Shown one piece after another: positions 25,717 to 34,774 of a stretch of DNA of 64,000 nucleotides; position 1 is the first letter of the stretch; each line of letters begins with the position of its first letter. The translations under genes were made by a program, and so were the position numbers. Source of the stretch: JACDAE01 sp963717195 (lineage in GTDB: Bacteria > Chloroflexota > Ktedonobacteria > Ktedonobacterales > Ktedonobacteraceae); the NCBI GenBank assembly GCA_963717195.1, contig CAVQVR010000021.1, forward strand, positions 1,232,477 through 1,296,476, in the 5' to 3' direction. The notes below the pieces were generated by a model. The model did no database searches. It had not been told where the DNA came from and saw only the letters and a program-made list of their open reading frames with translations.

Positions 25717-27747
25717 ATGCGAAAGAGACGATTACTTATCATAGTAGTAGCACTTATTGTGGGCAGCCTGACTTATCTCTGCTCTACATTTGTGCTGCCA
25801 CTTCCAGAGGCCCAGGCCCAGGCTTATGTAATTGGCTCTGACCCTGTCGATGGCTCAACCATCAACACTCTTCCATCTGTCGTCCGCATCTTTTTTAATG
25901 CTCCAATCAGTCCCATTAGCACTGCCCATGTTTATGTAGTTGAAAGCATTGGTATGGCTGATGTTGACGCTTCCGCCGCCCATATTTCACGCGTCAGTTC
26001 ACGCGAACTCGATATACCTCTTAAAACCCCTGGCTCATTGCCGCAAGGTAGCTATGAAGTACGTTGGACCGCAGTAGCAAACGATGATGGGCATGCTACC
26101 TATGGTCTGATCGGCTTTAATCTTGGTTTCGCTGCCTTTTCAGGCACACCCACCCTGGGACCGAGTAGCAGTAATTCACTGTCAGATATCCAGGCTCTCA
26201 ATACAATAAGTATTCTTGCCATTGCCTGGGAATGGCTTGCCCGTGCGGCTCTTGCGCTCTGGATCGGTATTCTGGTCATTGAGCGTTTCGTACTGGCAGG
26301 CTCGGAACAAACTACGGCGCTCGTCGCTCGCATTAAGAGGCAGACTCATTCTCTGCAATGGCTCTGTCTGGGCACGCTTTTGGTGAGCGAGATAGTAACG
26401 CTTATTCTGCGCTCCGGTACTTTGAGCCAGGCATTCAATCAGGCCCAGATGATCGATAACGGCAATAGTTTTAGCCTCGCGTCTCTGCCACAACTGGTTG
26501 GAGAAACAAATTATGGTCATCTCTGGTTGATACGCATTGCTCTCATTGCTGCCGCCATTGGGTTGCTCTATTGGATGAATGTACGGAGACGTGTCCAACC
26601 ACTCCCTGAAGCGGCACAACGTGTTACTACCAGCGTTACCAATCGCACAGGGCCAGTACCACGCATCACCCAGGATCATTCCGCAAGCACAATTGTCAGC
26701 CTGGCGAAAGAGCGGCAAGCGATTGCGCAAAACACATCTGACTCATCCCGCATGCAACGTCTTCTATCTCTATGGTTGCTCTTAGCCGGGCTGATTGTTC
26801 TGACCCAGGCTCTCTCAGGCGATGCAGTCTTCCAACTCCATATAAGTGCTATCGTATTTGACTGGCTGTATCGTGTGGTGCAGGGTGCCTGGTTTGGGGG
26901 TATCGCTTACTTGGCATACATTGTGCTGCCATTCCTACCTAAAGCCGAACTGGAACGTCGGGCCGAAACCGTTGCCCTTTTGCTTGGACGAATCGTTCCC
27001 TATCTGCTTTCTTGTATCGGTATCACACTGGTCTGTGAGCTTTTTTTTGCGGAAGCCAGCTTGAGTACTGTGCAGCAGTTACTCAATGATCCCTACGGAC
27101 GTGCCCTGGCTGTACAACTCGTTTTGATTGCTTTTGCGTTGCTCCTGACTCTTTATGCGCTCCTGGTATTGCGTCCGCGCTTTACTCACCAGGCGCTCTT
27201 TCTCCCCGTCGTCAATCCCGATCTTCCGGCTCGTCGCACGCGCCAATCGGCCTTGGAGCAGACCTGGCATCGTCTGAGGCAGGTTATGAACATACAGGCA
27301 TGGCTTGGAGCTGGCATATTGCTCTGCAGCTCATTTATGACCTTTTATGCGCCCCCTATCGTTTTTCCCAATATCAACTACAATAATCCGGCAACACCCG
27401 CTCCGGCAAGTACTACTCCTACCATGCAAACAAAGCAAGTTGGTGACCTTTCGCTCACACTCCAGGTTTTTCCGGAAAAAGTCAATGCAATAAATACGGT
27501 CGTTCTTCTCATTACCAACCATTCAGGTGTCCCCGTGACAAATGCAAAGGTCATCCTGGATAGCGATATGCAGATCATGGACATGGGTACAACGCACAAA
27601 ACGCTGAAAAGTGGCAATCCTGTGTATGCAGCTACCTTCACTAAAAGTCAGGCGTTTAGCATGGTAGGTGTGTGGCTTCTAAACATCACCATCCAGCGTC
27701 CAGGGCACCCCTCTTTACAAACAACCTTCCAGGTCAATGTAACGTAA
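25717..27747 (+). CDS. CopC-CopD fusion with C-terminal YtkA-like domain (copper transport/resistance type)
   Basis: The 676-residue protein has a signal segment (about 5-25), a CopC-like beta-sandwich (about 30-145, VIGSDPVDGSTI, GSYEVRWTAVANDDGHATYG), about eight membrane helices forming a CopD-like part (170-560), and a C-terminal outer domain (about 585-676, LSLTLQVFPEKVNAIN, SMVGVWLLNITI) like YtkA. In copper-binding CopC the mature N-terminus starts with His; here it reads QAYVIGSDP, so the site may be lost. Domain order is like Bacillus YcnJ. The gene ends 8 bases before a convergent ABC exporter. Copper handling is inferred from the family. Confidence 0.78.
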   Translation: MRKRRLLIIVVALIVGSLTYLCSTFVLPLPEAQAQAYVIGSDPVDGSTINTLPSVVRIFFNAPISPISTAHVYVVESIGMADVDASAAHISRVSSRELDIPLKTPGSLPQGSYEVRWTAVANDDGHATYGLIGFNLGFAAFSGTPTLGPSSSNSLSDIQALNTISILAIAWEWLARAALALWIGILVIERFVLAGSEQTTALVARIKRQTHSLQWLCLGTLLVSEIVTLILRSGTLSQAFNQAQMIDNGNSFSLASLPQLVGETNYGHLWLIRIALIAAAIGLLYWMNVRRRVQPLPEAAQRVTTSVTNRTGPVPRITQDHSASTIVSLAKERQAIAQNTSDSSRMQRLLSLWLLLAGLIVLTQALSGDAVFQLHISAIVFDWLYRVVQGAWFGGIAYLAYIVLPFLPKAELERRAETVALLLGRIVPYLLSCIGITLVCELFFAEASLSTVQQLLNDPYGRALAVQLVLIAFALLLTLYALLVLRPRFTHQALFLPVVNPDLPARRTRQSALEQTWHRLRQVMNIQAWLGAGILLCSSFMTFYAPPIVFPNINYNNPATPAPASTTPTMQTKQVGDLSLTLQVFPEKVNAINTVVLLITNHSGVPVTNAKVILDSDMQIMDMGTTHKTLKSGNPVYAATFTKSQAFSMVGVWLLNITIQRPGHPSLQTTFQVNVT

Positions 27748-27755
27748 TTGCTCTG

Positions 27756-29738
27756 TTATACCACACTTTCTTCTTCTGGCAATTGTGAGAACTGCTCATT
27801 ATAGAGGCGTGCGTACAACCCATCCAGCTCAAGTAGTTCCTGATGGGTACCGCGTTCCACGATCTCACCTTTATCGACGACCAGAATGATGTCAGCGGCC
27901 AGAATAGTTGAGAGGCGGTGGGCGATAGCCAGGGTGGTACGCCCCTGCATCAGTGGCTCCAGAGCAGCCTGGATCAGGCGTTCTGAATGCGTATCGAGCG
28001 CACTGGTGGCTTCATCCAGAATGAGAATGCGTGGATTTTTGAGAATCACACGCGCAATAGCGATGCGCTGCTTTTCGCCACCAGAGAGCTTATAGCCACG
28101 CTCACCCACGATAGTATCATAGCCTTCATCCAACTCCATAATACGGTCGTGAATTGCCGCAGCTTTTGCCGCAGCAATGATCTCTTCATCACTGGCATCC
28201 TGACGAGCATAGAGCAGGTTTTCGCGGACGGAAGCGTGGAACAGGTAGGTTTCCTGCGTTACTACACCGACCATTTGACCAAGGGAAGCCAGCGTCACCT
28301 CTTTAACGTCGTGTCCGTCAACCTTGATGGTGCCGCTATCTGCTTCATAGAGGCGCGGAACCAGGTACGTAATCGTCGTTTTACCCGCGCCACTGGGACC
28401 AACTAGAGCTGCCAGTTGACCCGGTTTGATATCGAATGAGATGTTATGCAACGTTGGACGACCCATAACAGGTTCGTGGCCCATTGAGGGAATAGGAGCT
28501 GGTTCCGGTGCAAAGGAACGCCGTGCTTCGCCTTTCCTCCCATCGCTACTTCCACCCCTCAGCGTAAAGCCACTTGGCAGGTTAACATCGTCGCGTTTAT
28601 AAGTAAATGAGACGTTTTTGAAGGTTACCTCGCCGCGTGCCTTCTCAGGATCCAGAGCGAAGGCATTGGGGGCATCTTGAATATCGACTGGAATGTCAAG
28701 ATACTCAAAGATACGGTCGAATAACGCTAATGCACCCTGTATATCGACCTGAACCTGTAACAACTGTCCGAGGGGGAAGAAGATTCTACTTTGCAGTGTT
28801 GTAAAAGCAACAATGGTACCGAGCGTCATTCCTACACCGAAGATGCTCTGGTGATTGATAATCTGCAATCCTGCTACAAGGTAGATGATAGCTGGTATAA
28901 CTGAGAAAAAGGTTCCAATGAACATGAAGAACCAGCGTCCAATCAATTGCTGGCGTATCTCCAGGTTAGTGAGGTTCTGATTCTCCTTCTCGAACTGTTC
29001 CAGAGCGTATTTTTGCCGACTGAAGGTCTTTATAAGCAAGATGCCGCTTACCGAGAGAGTTTCTTGCATCATGGCGCTAAGAGAGGCCATACTTTGCTGA
29101 GTTTCTTTGCTGGTTATGCGTCGTACATTGCCAACCTTGTAGGTGAACCAGAGGAAGAGAGGGAGCAGACCTAGCGAGATGAGTGTCAGGATCCGGCTGA
29201 GGATAAGCATAGCAATAACGGTGCTAAGTACTGTTGCCACATTAGAGACGATAGTGGTGGCTGTATTTGTTACCACTCCCTCAACGCCACCTACGTCGTT
29301 TGAGAGGCGTGACTGGATCTCGCCAGTACGTGTTGCTGTAAAGAAGCGTAGCGACATGCTTTGCAAGTGGGAATAGAGCCTGTTGCGGAAGTCACGCATC
29401 ACATTCTGACCAACGACGTTATTGAGGTAGGTCTGGCCGACGCCTATGAAGCCTGATATGATGGGTGTGATAATCATAATAATTACATAAAAGATAAGAA
29501 GTGGGGCATTACGCTTTCCGATGGCATCATCAAAAATGCGCTGAATCAGGAGCGGATTTACCAATCCCAGGACTGTTGTAATCAGAATCGCAATTAGAAC
29601 CAGTATAACCTGTGGTATATAGGGTTTAAATGCTGCAGCGACGCGCCTGACTGTACGCACATCGGTCTTGCGCCCGCGTTTTTTTTGTTCTTCTAGATAC
29701 GCGGACATCCCGCTGCCACGCATTCCATGAAATCCCAT
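27756..29738 (-). CDS. ABC exporter (fused membrane and ATPase domains)
   Basis: The 660-residue half-transporter has six membrane helices (about 35-330) and an ATPase domain with Walker A GPSGAGKTT (near 447), Q-loop GVVTQETYLF, signature LSGGEKQRIAI (near 553), Walker B ILILDEATSALD and the switch His in IAHRLSTI. Between the first strand of the ATPase domain (VTFKNVSFTYKRDD) and the strand with PTLHNISFDI there is an insertion of about 40 residues (388-428) rich in Gly, Ser and Pro. The protein probably works as a homodimer exporting lipids, drugs or peptides; substrate unknown. Confidence 0.9.
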   Translation of the reverse strand: MGFHGMRGSGMSAYLEEQKKRGRKTDVRTVRRVAAAFKPYIPQVILVLIAILITTVLGLVNPLLIQRIFDDAIGKRNAPLLIFYVIIMIITPIISGFIGVGQTYLNNVVGQNVMRDFRNRLYSHLQSMSLRFFTATRTGEIQSRLSNDVGGVEGVVTNTATTIVSNVATVLSTVIAMLILSRILTLISLGLLPLFLWFTYKVGNVRRITSKETQQSMASLSAMMQETLSVSGILLIKTFSRQKYALEQFEKENQNLTNLEIRQQLIGRWFFMFIGTFFSVIPAIIYLVAGLQIINHQSIFGVGMTLGTIVAFTTLQSRIFFPLGQLLQVQVDIQGALALFDRIFEYLDIPVDIQDAPNAFALDPEKARGEVTFKNVSFTYKRDDVNLPSGFTLRGGSSDGRKGEARRSFAPEPAPIPSMGHEPVMGRPTLHNISFDIKPGQLAALVGPSGAGKTTITYLVPRLYEADSGTIKVDGHDVKEVTLASLGQMVGVVTQETYLFHASVRENLLYARQDASDEEIIAAAKAAAIHDRIMELDEGYDTIVGERGYKLSGGEKQRIAIARVILKNPRILILDEATSALDTHSERLIQAALEPLMQGRTTLAIAHRLSTILAADIILVVDKGEIVERGTHQELLELDGLYARLYNEQFSQLPEEESVV

Positions 29739-29941
29739 TTGTACTCCTAGTGCATTTTCATTTGACCTCTTCGGATTTGAGAAGTATATTTTCTTCGCTG
29801 GAAGCGGCTGGAGCTATTATCTTTTCTCGATCCGCTTGAGGGCGCTGAAACTAGCAATTATATTCTTACAAGAGAGAACAATATTCATCACCTTTTCCAT
29901 CCCTGAAAAAGTATAGACAATAGATGTGCCAGCCGTAACGG

Positions 29942-31153
29942 TTAAGAAGACGGTTCTGGACCTGTAGATTCTGACAGGCAGATACGTTGCAGCAGACCAG
30001 CCAGGAGTGCTCCACGGAGTGGAATAGAATCCATATGCAGGAACTCGCGGTTCAGATTATGCATCCCGCCGCCGATGGGACCCAGGCTATCGAGTGTTGG
30101 AAGGCCCATTTCCATCAATAGGTTGGCATCGGAGAGTCCACCTTTGCGTTCCGGCACGATATGGAGGCCCAGCGCTTCGCCCTCCGCCTGAGCCATTGAG
30201 AGTAGATGCATCACCTGTGGTGTTGGCTCATAGGGGAGGCGGCTATGCGGCAGACGTACCAGGTTTATGTATGTATCTGGGACGTTACTGCCTGAAGCGA
30301 TCTGTTCCAGGGCCGTTGCTGCCTGTTGAAGTCCCTTTTCATGAAACGAGCGGACCGAGATATAGCAACACGCCAGATCGGGAACTACGTTTAACGTTTC
30401 TGTACTACTGATACGTGTGATATTGAAGGTGACGCCTGGGAGCAGAGAATGCAGACCATGAATAGCAAGAATCTTATGAGCCAGTTCGACCACCGCGGAG
30501 CGCCCCTTATGTGGTTCCGCGCCAGAATGGGCTGGTATTCCATGCACTTCAAGGAAGTATCTATCGGACCCTTTGCGGGCGTGCGTTAATATTTCTGCAG
30601 AGCGAGCTGATTCCAACACCAGGCCAAGTTGAAATTGCGGAGCTAATTCACTCAACAGGGATGAACTGCCGGGAGAGCCCACCTCTTCATCGTTATTGAA
30701 AACAATACACAGTTCGTCATAATAGTCGAAGTCTTCCTCGGCGAGTGCACTGAGTGCATGGATACACATGACGACGCCAGACTTCATATCGATCACGCCG
30801 GGTCCATAGGCGATGCCATCGCGAATAGTGAATGGCTGCTTCTGAACTGAACCTGGCTCATACACAGTATCCACATGGCCCACCAGGAGAATGCGTGCAT
30901 GCCCGGTCCCATTGCGCTTGGCGACAAGATTATTGCCGAGACCTTCCGAGGGATGAAGGGTGACCCTAAAACCGATATCGCGCAACCATTGTGCCACATA
31001 CGACATAATGTGATTAACACCCTCGATCTGGCCTGTGCCCGAATCGATATTCACCAACGTTTCCAGGCGGGCCTGCATCTCATCTTGATAGGCCAGCAAA
31101 CGTGGCAGGTAGATCTGAGCATAGGTTGGAGATGTATATGGCGTTTGTGGCAT
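29942..31153 (-). CDS. M20-family metallopeptidase (carboxypeptidase G2-like)
   Basis: The 403-residue enzyme should bind two zinc ions: LLVGHVDTVYEPG (first His, Asp), GPGVIDMKSG (bridging Asp), NNDEEVGSPGS (catalytic Glu pair), a LVLESARSAE strand, and the last His in GPIGGGMHN. A dimerisation/lid domain lies between about 195 and 310. This is the glutamate carboxypeptidase/CPG2 branch, cleaving peptides or N-acyl amino acids. The ATG at 31151-31153 with AAAGGA upstream was chosen; a longer frame to 31348 adds a Cys-rich stretch not seen in the family and overlaps the next gene. Confidence 0.88.
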   Translation of the reverse strand: MPQTPYTSPTYAQIYLPRLLAYQDEMQARLETLVNIDSGTGQIEGVNHIMSYVAQWLRDIGFRVTLHPSEGLGNNLVAKRNGTGHARILLVGHVDTVYEPGSVQKQPFTIRDGIAYGPGVIDMKSGVVMCIHALSALAEEDFDYYDELCIVFNNDEEVGSPGSSSLLSELAPQFQLGLVLESARSAEILTHARKGSDRYFLEVHGIPAHSGAEPHKGRSAVVELAHKILAIHGLHSLLPGVTFNITRISSTETLNVVPDLACCYISVRSFHEKGLQQAATALEQIASGSNVPDTYINLVRLPHSRLPYEPTPQVMHLLSMAQAEGEALGLHIVPERKGGLSDANLLMEMGLPTLDSLGPIGGGMHNLNREFLHMDSIPLRGALLAGLLQRICLSESTGPEPSS

Positions 31154-31231
31154 GGGAACATATCCTTTGCAGCTCTGGAAAAACGTTGCTATTAGTACAT
31201 TGTACCACAGCTTCAGATAGACGAGGTGGCA

Positions 31232-31271
31232 GAAAAAAACACTCCTGTTTCTTGTCGCGCAGAAACAGGAG
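31232..31271 (-). terminator. Rho-independent terminator of the first sigma-like gene
   Basis: On the minus strand GCTCCTGTTTCT pairs with AGAAACAGGAG around an 8-base loop and is followed by a run of seven T. It lies about 20 bases after the stop at 31290. Confidence 0.8.
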
Positions 31272-31289
31272 CGGTGTAAAAAGCAATGT

Positions 31290-31988
31290 TCATGCAACAA
31301 GTGCGTCTGCCTCCGCAAAAAAAGTTTGTTTAAGACGCTTATAGGCAATACTCAGTAAGGAGGCATGCCTGCTCCGTGCGGCTGAATCCTGTGGATGTGT
31401 TAGTATGTACTCATGCAGGTTAATACCGAACTCCAGGAAGATGATGTGTAATGGCCCTGATTCCTCATCGAAGTCAGAATGTTGTGCCAGGTCGATCAGG
31501 ATAGCACGGCGTTGCCCTGGTGGGAAGTCGACGATAATGCGTGCCAGACCCATCAAAGTGTCTCTGGACATGAGATGGGTGAGAGCAAGCTCTAAGGGAT
31601 CATCAGAATCAGGTAAGTCTTGTTTGTACCATTCCCTGGTCTCAGAGAGAGAGGAAAGGCGTGTAAGTTTATATTGTCTACGACGCAAGTCACGTACACA
31701 ATTGCGGGCGACCGTGATACAGAAATTATCCAGGGACTCAATTGGTCGACGATCATTGAACGCACTCTGGTGTACATACTTGAGGATGCGCATCGACGTT
31801 TCTTGGAGGATGTCTTCAGCGATTTCCTGTTCCTGCCCATGCCAGATGGGTAAACTATATTGGTGAATCCAACTCAGCACGAAAGGCCTGAGCCAGTTGT
31901 GCAATTCGTGCCAGAATAGATTACAACAAGTTTGCTCATTATTTAAACAACAACTACAAGCGTGGAATGATAATCGATGTGTTGCCAT
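31290..31988 (-). CDS. Sigma-70-like factor with atypical C-terminal half (module A)
   Basis: The 232-residue protein has a region-2-like N-terminal half (about 25-115): WLRPFVLSWIHQYS, EIAEDILQETSMRILKYV and FCITVARNCVRDLRRRQYKL, with the DLRRR helix expected to recognise the -10. In the C-terminal half a FPPGQRRAILIDLAQHSDF segment begins like region 4, but the usual EIA-type helix-turn-helix is replaced by GINLHEYILTHPQDSAARS and a SIAYKRL end. The same C-terminal pattern occurs in the protein at 35523-36182. GGGAGG precedes the ATG. It is divergent from a MerR/GAF regulator. It may be a sigma factor using other -35 contacts or a sigma-derived regulator. Confidence 0.7.
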   Translation of the reverse strand: MATHRLSFHACSCCLNNEQTCCNLFWHELHNWLRPFVLSWIHQYSLPIWHGQEQEIAEDILQETSMRILKYVHQSAFNDRRPIESLDNFCITVARNCVRDLRRRQYKLTRLSSLSETREWYKQDLPDSDDPLELALTHLMSRDTLMGLARIIVDFPPGQRRAILIDLAQHSDFDEESGPLHIIFLEFGINLHEYILTHPQDSAARSRHASLLSIAYKRLKQTFFAEADALVA

Positions 31989-32473
31989 GAGTTGCCTCCC
32001 GTAGCTGCTTGCTGAGGATTGCTAAGGATAATTTACACGGTAACGTTCTACACTCTCTAGTAGCACTTTTGAGGCTAAGGATTACTGCTAATGGTTAGCA
32101 TATCTGTGGACGTAAATCAGTTTTAATCAGCTAAGAGAATACTCTTCAACGGGATAATAACATTACCTGAGGTATTTTTCAAGGGAAATTTGTTTGATGT
32201 GACATTTTCTAAGGAAAAATGAGAACTGGTTATGAGAATGATAAAAGGATCATAGAGAAAAGATGCTATTTTGTAATAAGCAAGCGAGTTTTAGCAGGTT
32301 GTATCAAGATATTGTAGGGTGTTTTATTTATGTTAGGGAAGATAATCCAGAGGAGTGCCTTATATTTTCTAATATGCAGATATGTATTTTTATAGAAAAC
32401 TTCATAGATCACTAGCAAGTTCCTCATAGGGCAAGTTAAGAATGATGACAAATGTAATAGATATGTGTTATCA
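31989..32473. other. Divergent control region, module A
   Basis: AT-rich, about 485 bases between the sigma-like gene and the MerR-GAF gene's promoter. A second promoter-like pair (ATGACA and TTATCA, 17-base spacer) lies at about 32444-32473. No coding frame or long repeat is seen. Confidence 0.35.
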
Positions 32474-32503
32474 TTGAAGATAGGTCAGGAAAGCTTGTAT
32501 TCT
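32474..32503 (+). promoter_or_regulatory. Promoter for the module A MerR-GAF gene
   Basis: TTGAAG (32474-32479) and TATTCT (32498-32503), 18-base spacer, about 27 bases before the ATG at 32530. Confidence 0.5.
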
Positions 32504-32529
32504 CTCTCTTATTCTATAGGAGAAGAAGG

Positions 32530-34692
32530 ATGGATGGGCGTAACCAGCAAAGAATTCGAAAACATCTTGAAGAGCATGCAGCGCAGGAGCGTGTACTGCA
32601 TAGTATTCAACGTGGTCATGGAGACCTTACTGTCACTATAGGACGTGCCGCCGAGTTATCAGGTTTTAGCATCAGCCAGTTGCGTGATTGGGAAAAAAAG
32701 GGATTGCTCAAGCCGTTTCGTCCAGAGAGTTCTGAAGCCAGGGGTGCCAGTGGTCAGCGCCAGTATCCCGTTTCTGAATTAGATAAGCTGGCCATTATTC
32801 GTGAGCTCATCAATGCGGGCTTTTCTCCAAGTGCTATTCCCACCAATGTAGATGAGATATGGGCTTCTATTGTTCGATCATCGGCAATCCGGCTCGAAGA
32901 TACTATTGGTAGCAATCTGCAAGAATTACCAACATTTCAAATAAACAATCAGGAAAGCTCCCTTCCTATAGGTAAGCGTGTAGATATTGCTTATAATGAG
33001 CATTTTTATTGGCGTTTTTATGCATCTCATGCTTTGATGTTAGCTCTCATGCTGGTGACTGAAGACGTTTTTGGTACATATTCAGGTTTAATTTTGCCTT
33101 TAAAAAAGAGGCAACCGGATGATCCTCAGCCGGATTCTTCCAGGCTAGCAGAAATAGGCGAATCGCTTGTTGGCTGGTTGGGCCAGACGCGTTCGTTCTC
33201 TACATTGTTCGTACCCGCTCCATCTTTTGAATACCCCAGTGATTTTCGTATGCGCTCTTTAAGTGTAAATGGAGAGTATGAACGGCACTTAGGGGCAGAA
33301 GAAGATCGCACGCTGATTTTTGTACAGCGAGATGAAGTAAACAAGCTCAATCTTACAAGGGATGTTGTGGAGACAGCAAAAAGTCTTCTCAAGCCATTAT
33401 ATGAAGACTGTCAGGACTGGCGAAAATATTTTGGTGAGGGCATGAAGGATCTGGTTAGCCCTGGCATTAATTTTACACCGAGACTTCATGATATGGTACT
33501 GACTGGACTGGCGAATATAGTAGTCCGTCTGGGAGGGAAAAAAGAGGATGGACAAGATCGCTGGCGCTTTTGTTATATCCTTTTACCGGAAAACATACAT
33601 TTGCCACTTCAGCAACGCAATCTTGTCGTGCGGGCAATGAGTAAAAATATTCGTCATTCCATAGGAATAACGACATTAACCCCTGAGCGTTATCGTACCA
33701 GTATAAGTATCAGAGCATTTCAGGCTGGTCATATAATGTATCGGCAAGTATTGTCTCCGCAGGATGTTACGCCAGAAACACGTGCAATTGAGGGCCCAGT
33801 GCGCTCTAATATTGCGATCCCGATTGGGGGGGAAGTGGGAGATCCCCTTGGTGTAATCTATGTTGCTTCTTATGATGCCTGCGCTTTTTCCGAGCAAGAT
33901 TGTCGTGTCCTGAGGATGGTAGCGAGGATGATCGAAGCGTTACAAAGAAGTTATGGGATACAAAGGCAGCTCACGGAAAATCTTATTGAGGTAGTAAAAG
34001 AGCCTGAGACGGTAGCTCCCTCGTTTAAGGAATTCAAGTCAGAAAATGATTTTATCTCTGATATTGAGAAGTATCTGGAGCAAGTGAGAACCCAAAAGAC
34101 TTATGAGAAGAAAGAAGAAATTGGAGTCAAAGATTCAACCCTTTCTGACTTACAGTCGATAACGAGAGATATATCCTTTATTGCGATTGATATTGATGAT
34201 CAGGACCGTATCGTACGTGATTATGATGAGGGCACTCTAAGAAATTTACAAAAGACGATAGGCCAGCGCGTAAGGGATCTGTTGCCTGCATTGTTTACAC
34301 GTTACGTTGATTGTACCCTCTATCATATTTATGCAGGCCGATTTTATCTTTTCCTGCGAGGTTTCTCATTGGAAGATTCCAGGAAGAATGCCATTCGTTT
34401 GAAGGATGCACTTGAAGGGAATATTGCGATTAAGTTGCCTGATGTCCTTGGGCGCACAATCATCATCCAAAATGTAAGCTTGCACCTGGCTGTGGCACGG
34501 TACACCGATGAGAAACTCAAAGAGTTTTTTGAGAAACAGGACTATAATGTAGTGGATGTAAGTGCAGTACTTTATCGAACGTTAGACTCAGTCCTTAAAT
34601 TGGGTATGGATGAAGGTGGCGATGTAGTCTACGCCTGGAACCAAGCAACTGCGACCTTTACAGCTTATCAGTCAGATGACCTTGATAGATAA
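32530..34692 (+). CDS. MerR-type HTH / GAF / degenerate GGDEF regulator (module A)
   Basis: The 720-residue protein has a MerR winged helix (about 35-110: VTIGRAAELSGFSISQLRDW, EKKGLLKPFRP, ELDKLAIIRELINAGFSPSA), an uncharacterised middle domain (about 155-310), a GAF-like domain (about 325-460, RSNIAIPIGGEVGDPLGVIY), and a diguanylate-cyclase-like domain (about 540-700) in which the GGDEF signature reads YAGRFYLFL. It is thus probably not a cyclase but a DNA-binding sensor of a small molecule or nucleotide. No membrane segment is present. A paralog with the same order is at 36645-38738. A terminator-like hairpin and a P-loop gene follow. Confidence 0.75.
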   Translation: MDGRNQQRIRKHLEEHAAQERVLHSIQRGHGDLTVTIGRAAELSGFSISQLRDWEKKGLLKPFRPESSEARGASGQRQYPVSELDKLAIIRELINAGFSPSAIPTNVDEIWASIVRSSAIRLEDTIGSNLQELPTFQINNQESSLPIGKRVDIAYNEHFYWRFYASHALMLALMLVTEDVFGTYSGLILPLKKRQPDDPQPDSSRLAEIGESLVGWLGQTRSFSTLFVPAPSFEYPSDFRMRSLSVNGEYERHLGAEEDRTLIFVQRDEVNKLNLTRDVVETAKSLLKPLYEDCQDWRKYFGEGMKDLVSPGINFTPRLHDMVLTGLANIVVRLGGKKEDGQDRWRFCYILLPENIHLPLQQRNLVVRAMSKNIRHSIGITTLTPERYRTSISIRAFQAGHIMYRQVLSPQDVTPETRAIEGPVRSNIAIPIGGEVGDPLGVIYVASYDACAFSEQDCRVLRMVARMIEALQRSYGIQRQLTENLIEVVKEPETVAPSFKEFKSENDFISDIEKYLEQVRTQKTYEKKEEIGVKDSTLSDLQSITRDISFIAIDIDDQDRIVRDYDEGTLRNLQKTIGQRVRDLLPALFTRYVDCTLYHIYAGRFYLFLRGFSLEDSRKNAIRLKDALEGNIAIKLPDVLGRTIIIQNVSLHLAVARYTDEKLKEFFEKQDYNVVDVSAVLYRTLDSVLKLGMDEGGDVVYAWNQATATFTAYQSDDLDR

Positions 34693-34704
34693 GTTTACGC
34701 GCGG

Positions 34705-34747
34705 GTAGAAGCATATATTGAGGAGAGGATATGCTTCTACTCTATTT
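34705..34747 (+). terminator. Hairpin with T-rich tail between the regulator and P-loop gene A
   Basis: GTAGAAGCATAT (34705-34716) pairs with ATATGCTTCTAC (34729-34740), followed by TCTATTTTTA. It lies 13 bases after the regulator stop and 34 bases before the P-loop start. It could be a simple terminator or an attenuator for the downstream gene. Confidence 0.65.
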
Positions 34748-34774
34748 TTAATTGTTTTGTAGGAGGATGTCTTT

